From contig FOLJ01000002.1 of the NCBI GenBank assembly GCA_900112325.1, positions 248,001 to 312,000 of the forward strand: a stretch of 64,000 nt of DNA. The letters run 5' to 3'. The position numbers and the translations under genes are program-made. The notes below the pieces were generated by a model. The model had not been told where the DNA came from and did not search any database. It was given only the letters and a program-made list of their open reading frames with translations. The stretch is from Micromonospora sediminimaris. Lineage in GTDB: Bacteria > Actinomycetota > Actinomycetes > Mycobacteriales > Micromonosporaceae. Below, piece by piece: positions 63,859-64,000 of this stretch. Every line of letters starts with the position of its first letter. Within the stretch, counting starts at the first letter, position 1.

Positions 63859-64000
63859 TCGGCCGCACTGAATCGTGGACGCGGTGCGCGCGGCAGGTCA
63901 GGCGTGGCGGAGCTACCGGTTGCTGCCGAATTCAGAACGGCCTCGGCGGCGGCGATGGTCGCGACGGCCTGCCGCAGGGTCACGATCGGTGCGTCCCGGC
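63822..64000 (-). CDS. Partial gene entering from the right edge
   Basis: A minus-strand frame, open from the window edge to a TAG at 63822-63824, reads RDAPIVTLRQAVATIAAAEA then VLNSAATGSS and a Pro/Arg-rich tail. The helix resembles the C-terminus of Gfo/Idh/MocA-type oxidoreductases, but too little is present to be sure. It overlaps the convergent Nudix gene by 37 bases. Confidence 0.35.
   Translation of the reverse strand, partial: RDAPIVTLRQAVATIAAAEAVLNSAATGSSATPDLPRAPRPRFSAADHLLEVATPSSR

Overview
The window reads as chromosome of a high-GC actinobacterium, most likely Micromonospora or a close relative. Third codon positions are overwhelmingly G or C and GTG starts are common. Several regulators appear to have leaderless promoters. 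Secreted hydrolases carry ricin-type (CBM13) domains, and there is an integrative-element module of the int / xis / DUF2637 / replication-relaxation type. All assignments are from reading the sequence; no database search was run.

Region 1 (1-24.1 kb) looks like core and metabolic chromosome. It holds two TetR regulators, a GNAT acetyltransferase, a VapBC toxin-antitoxin pair, and an HTH-ClpN protein whose promoter is straddled by two perfect operators. A secreted GH16 glucanase has a LacI-type operator. A polysaccharide-degradation operon follows (GH10 xylanase, GH5 enzyme, GH141-like beta-helix protein, all with ricin domains). Also present are a PQQ-type sugar dehydrogenase, a glycogen-debranching-type enzyme with an SCP2 partner, an aldehyde dehydrogenase, and one frameshifted gene.

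Region 2 (24.3-29.8 kb) is a compact cassette: a membrane protein, a nucleoside-phosphorylase-fold protein and a four-helix membrane protein on the minus strand, with a divergent NrtR-type Nudix regulator. The phosphorylase-fold protein starts, and the membrane protein ends, with nearly the same 18-residue Gly/Asn/Ile motif. This looks like a signalling-amyloid or docking pair. Two 15-bp palindromes lie in the divergent promoter region. The cassette lies between a complete gene (29125-29784) and a truncated copy of that gene's 3' end (24332-24434).

Region 3 (30-34.1 kb) is a RiPP cluster of the multiple-cyclophane (AmcA/AmcB) kind. Most of its genes overlap by 4 nt. It ends in a pentapeptide-repeat protein and faces an XRE/TPR regulator.

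Region 4 (35-62.3 kb) is a mobile defence island. It begins at the 3' half of a tRNA-Lys gene, a probable attachment site. It contains two divergent three-gene operons. One encodes a 2028-aa exonuclease-DinG-RecQ fusion, a 799-aa unknown protein and a 2058-aa P-loop ATPase; I do not recognise it as a named system. The other is a complete pPIWI-RE cassette (nuclease Y, DinG-like helicase Z, PIWI protein). A tyrosine integrase, excisionase-like protein, DUF2637 protein and replication-relaxation protein follow. The intact tRNA-Lys expected at the other junction is not in the window.

Region 5 (62.3-64 kb) has about 1.1 kb without a convincing gene, then a Nudix hydrolase and the 3' end of a gene entering from the right edge.
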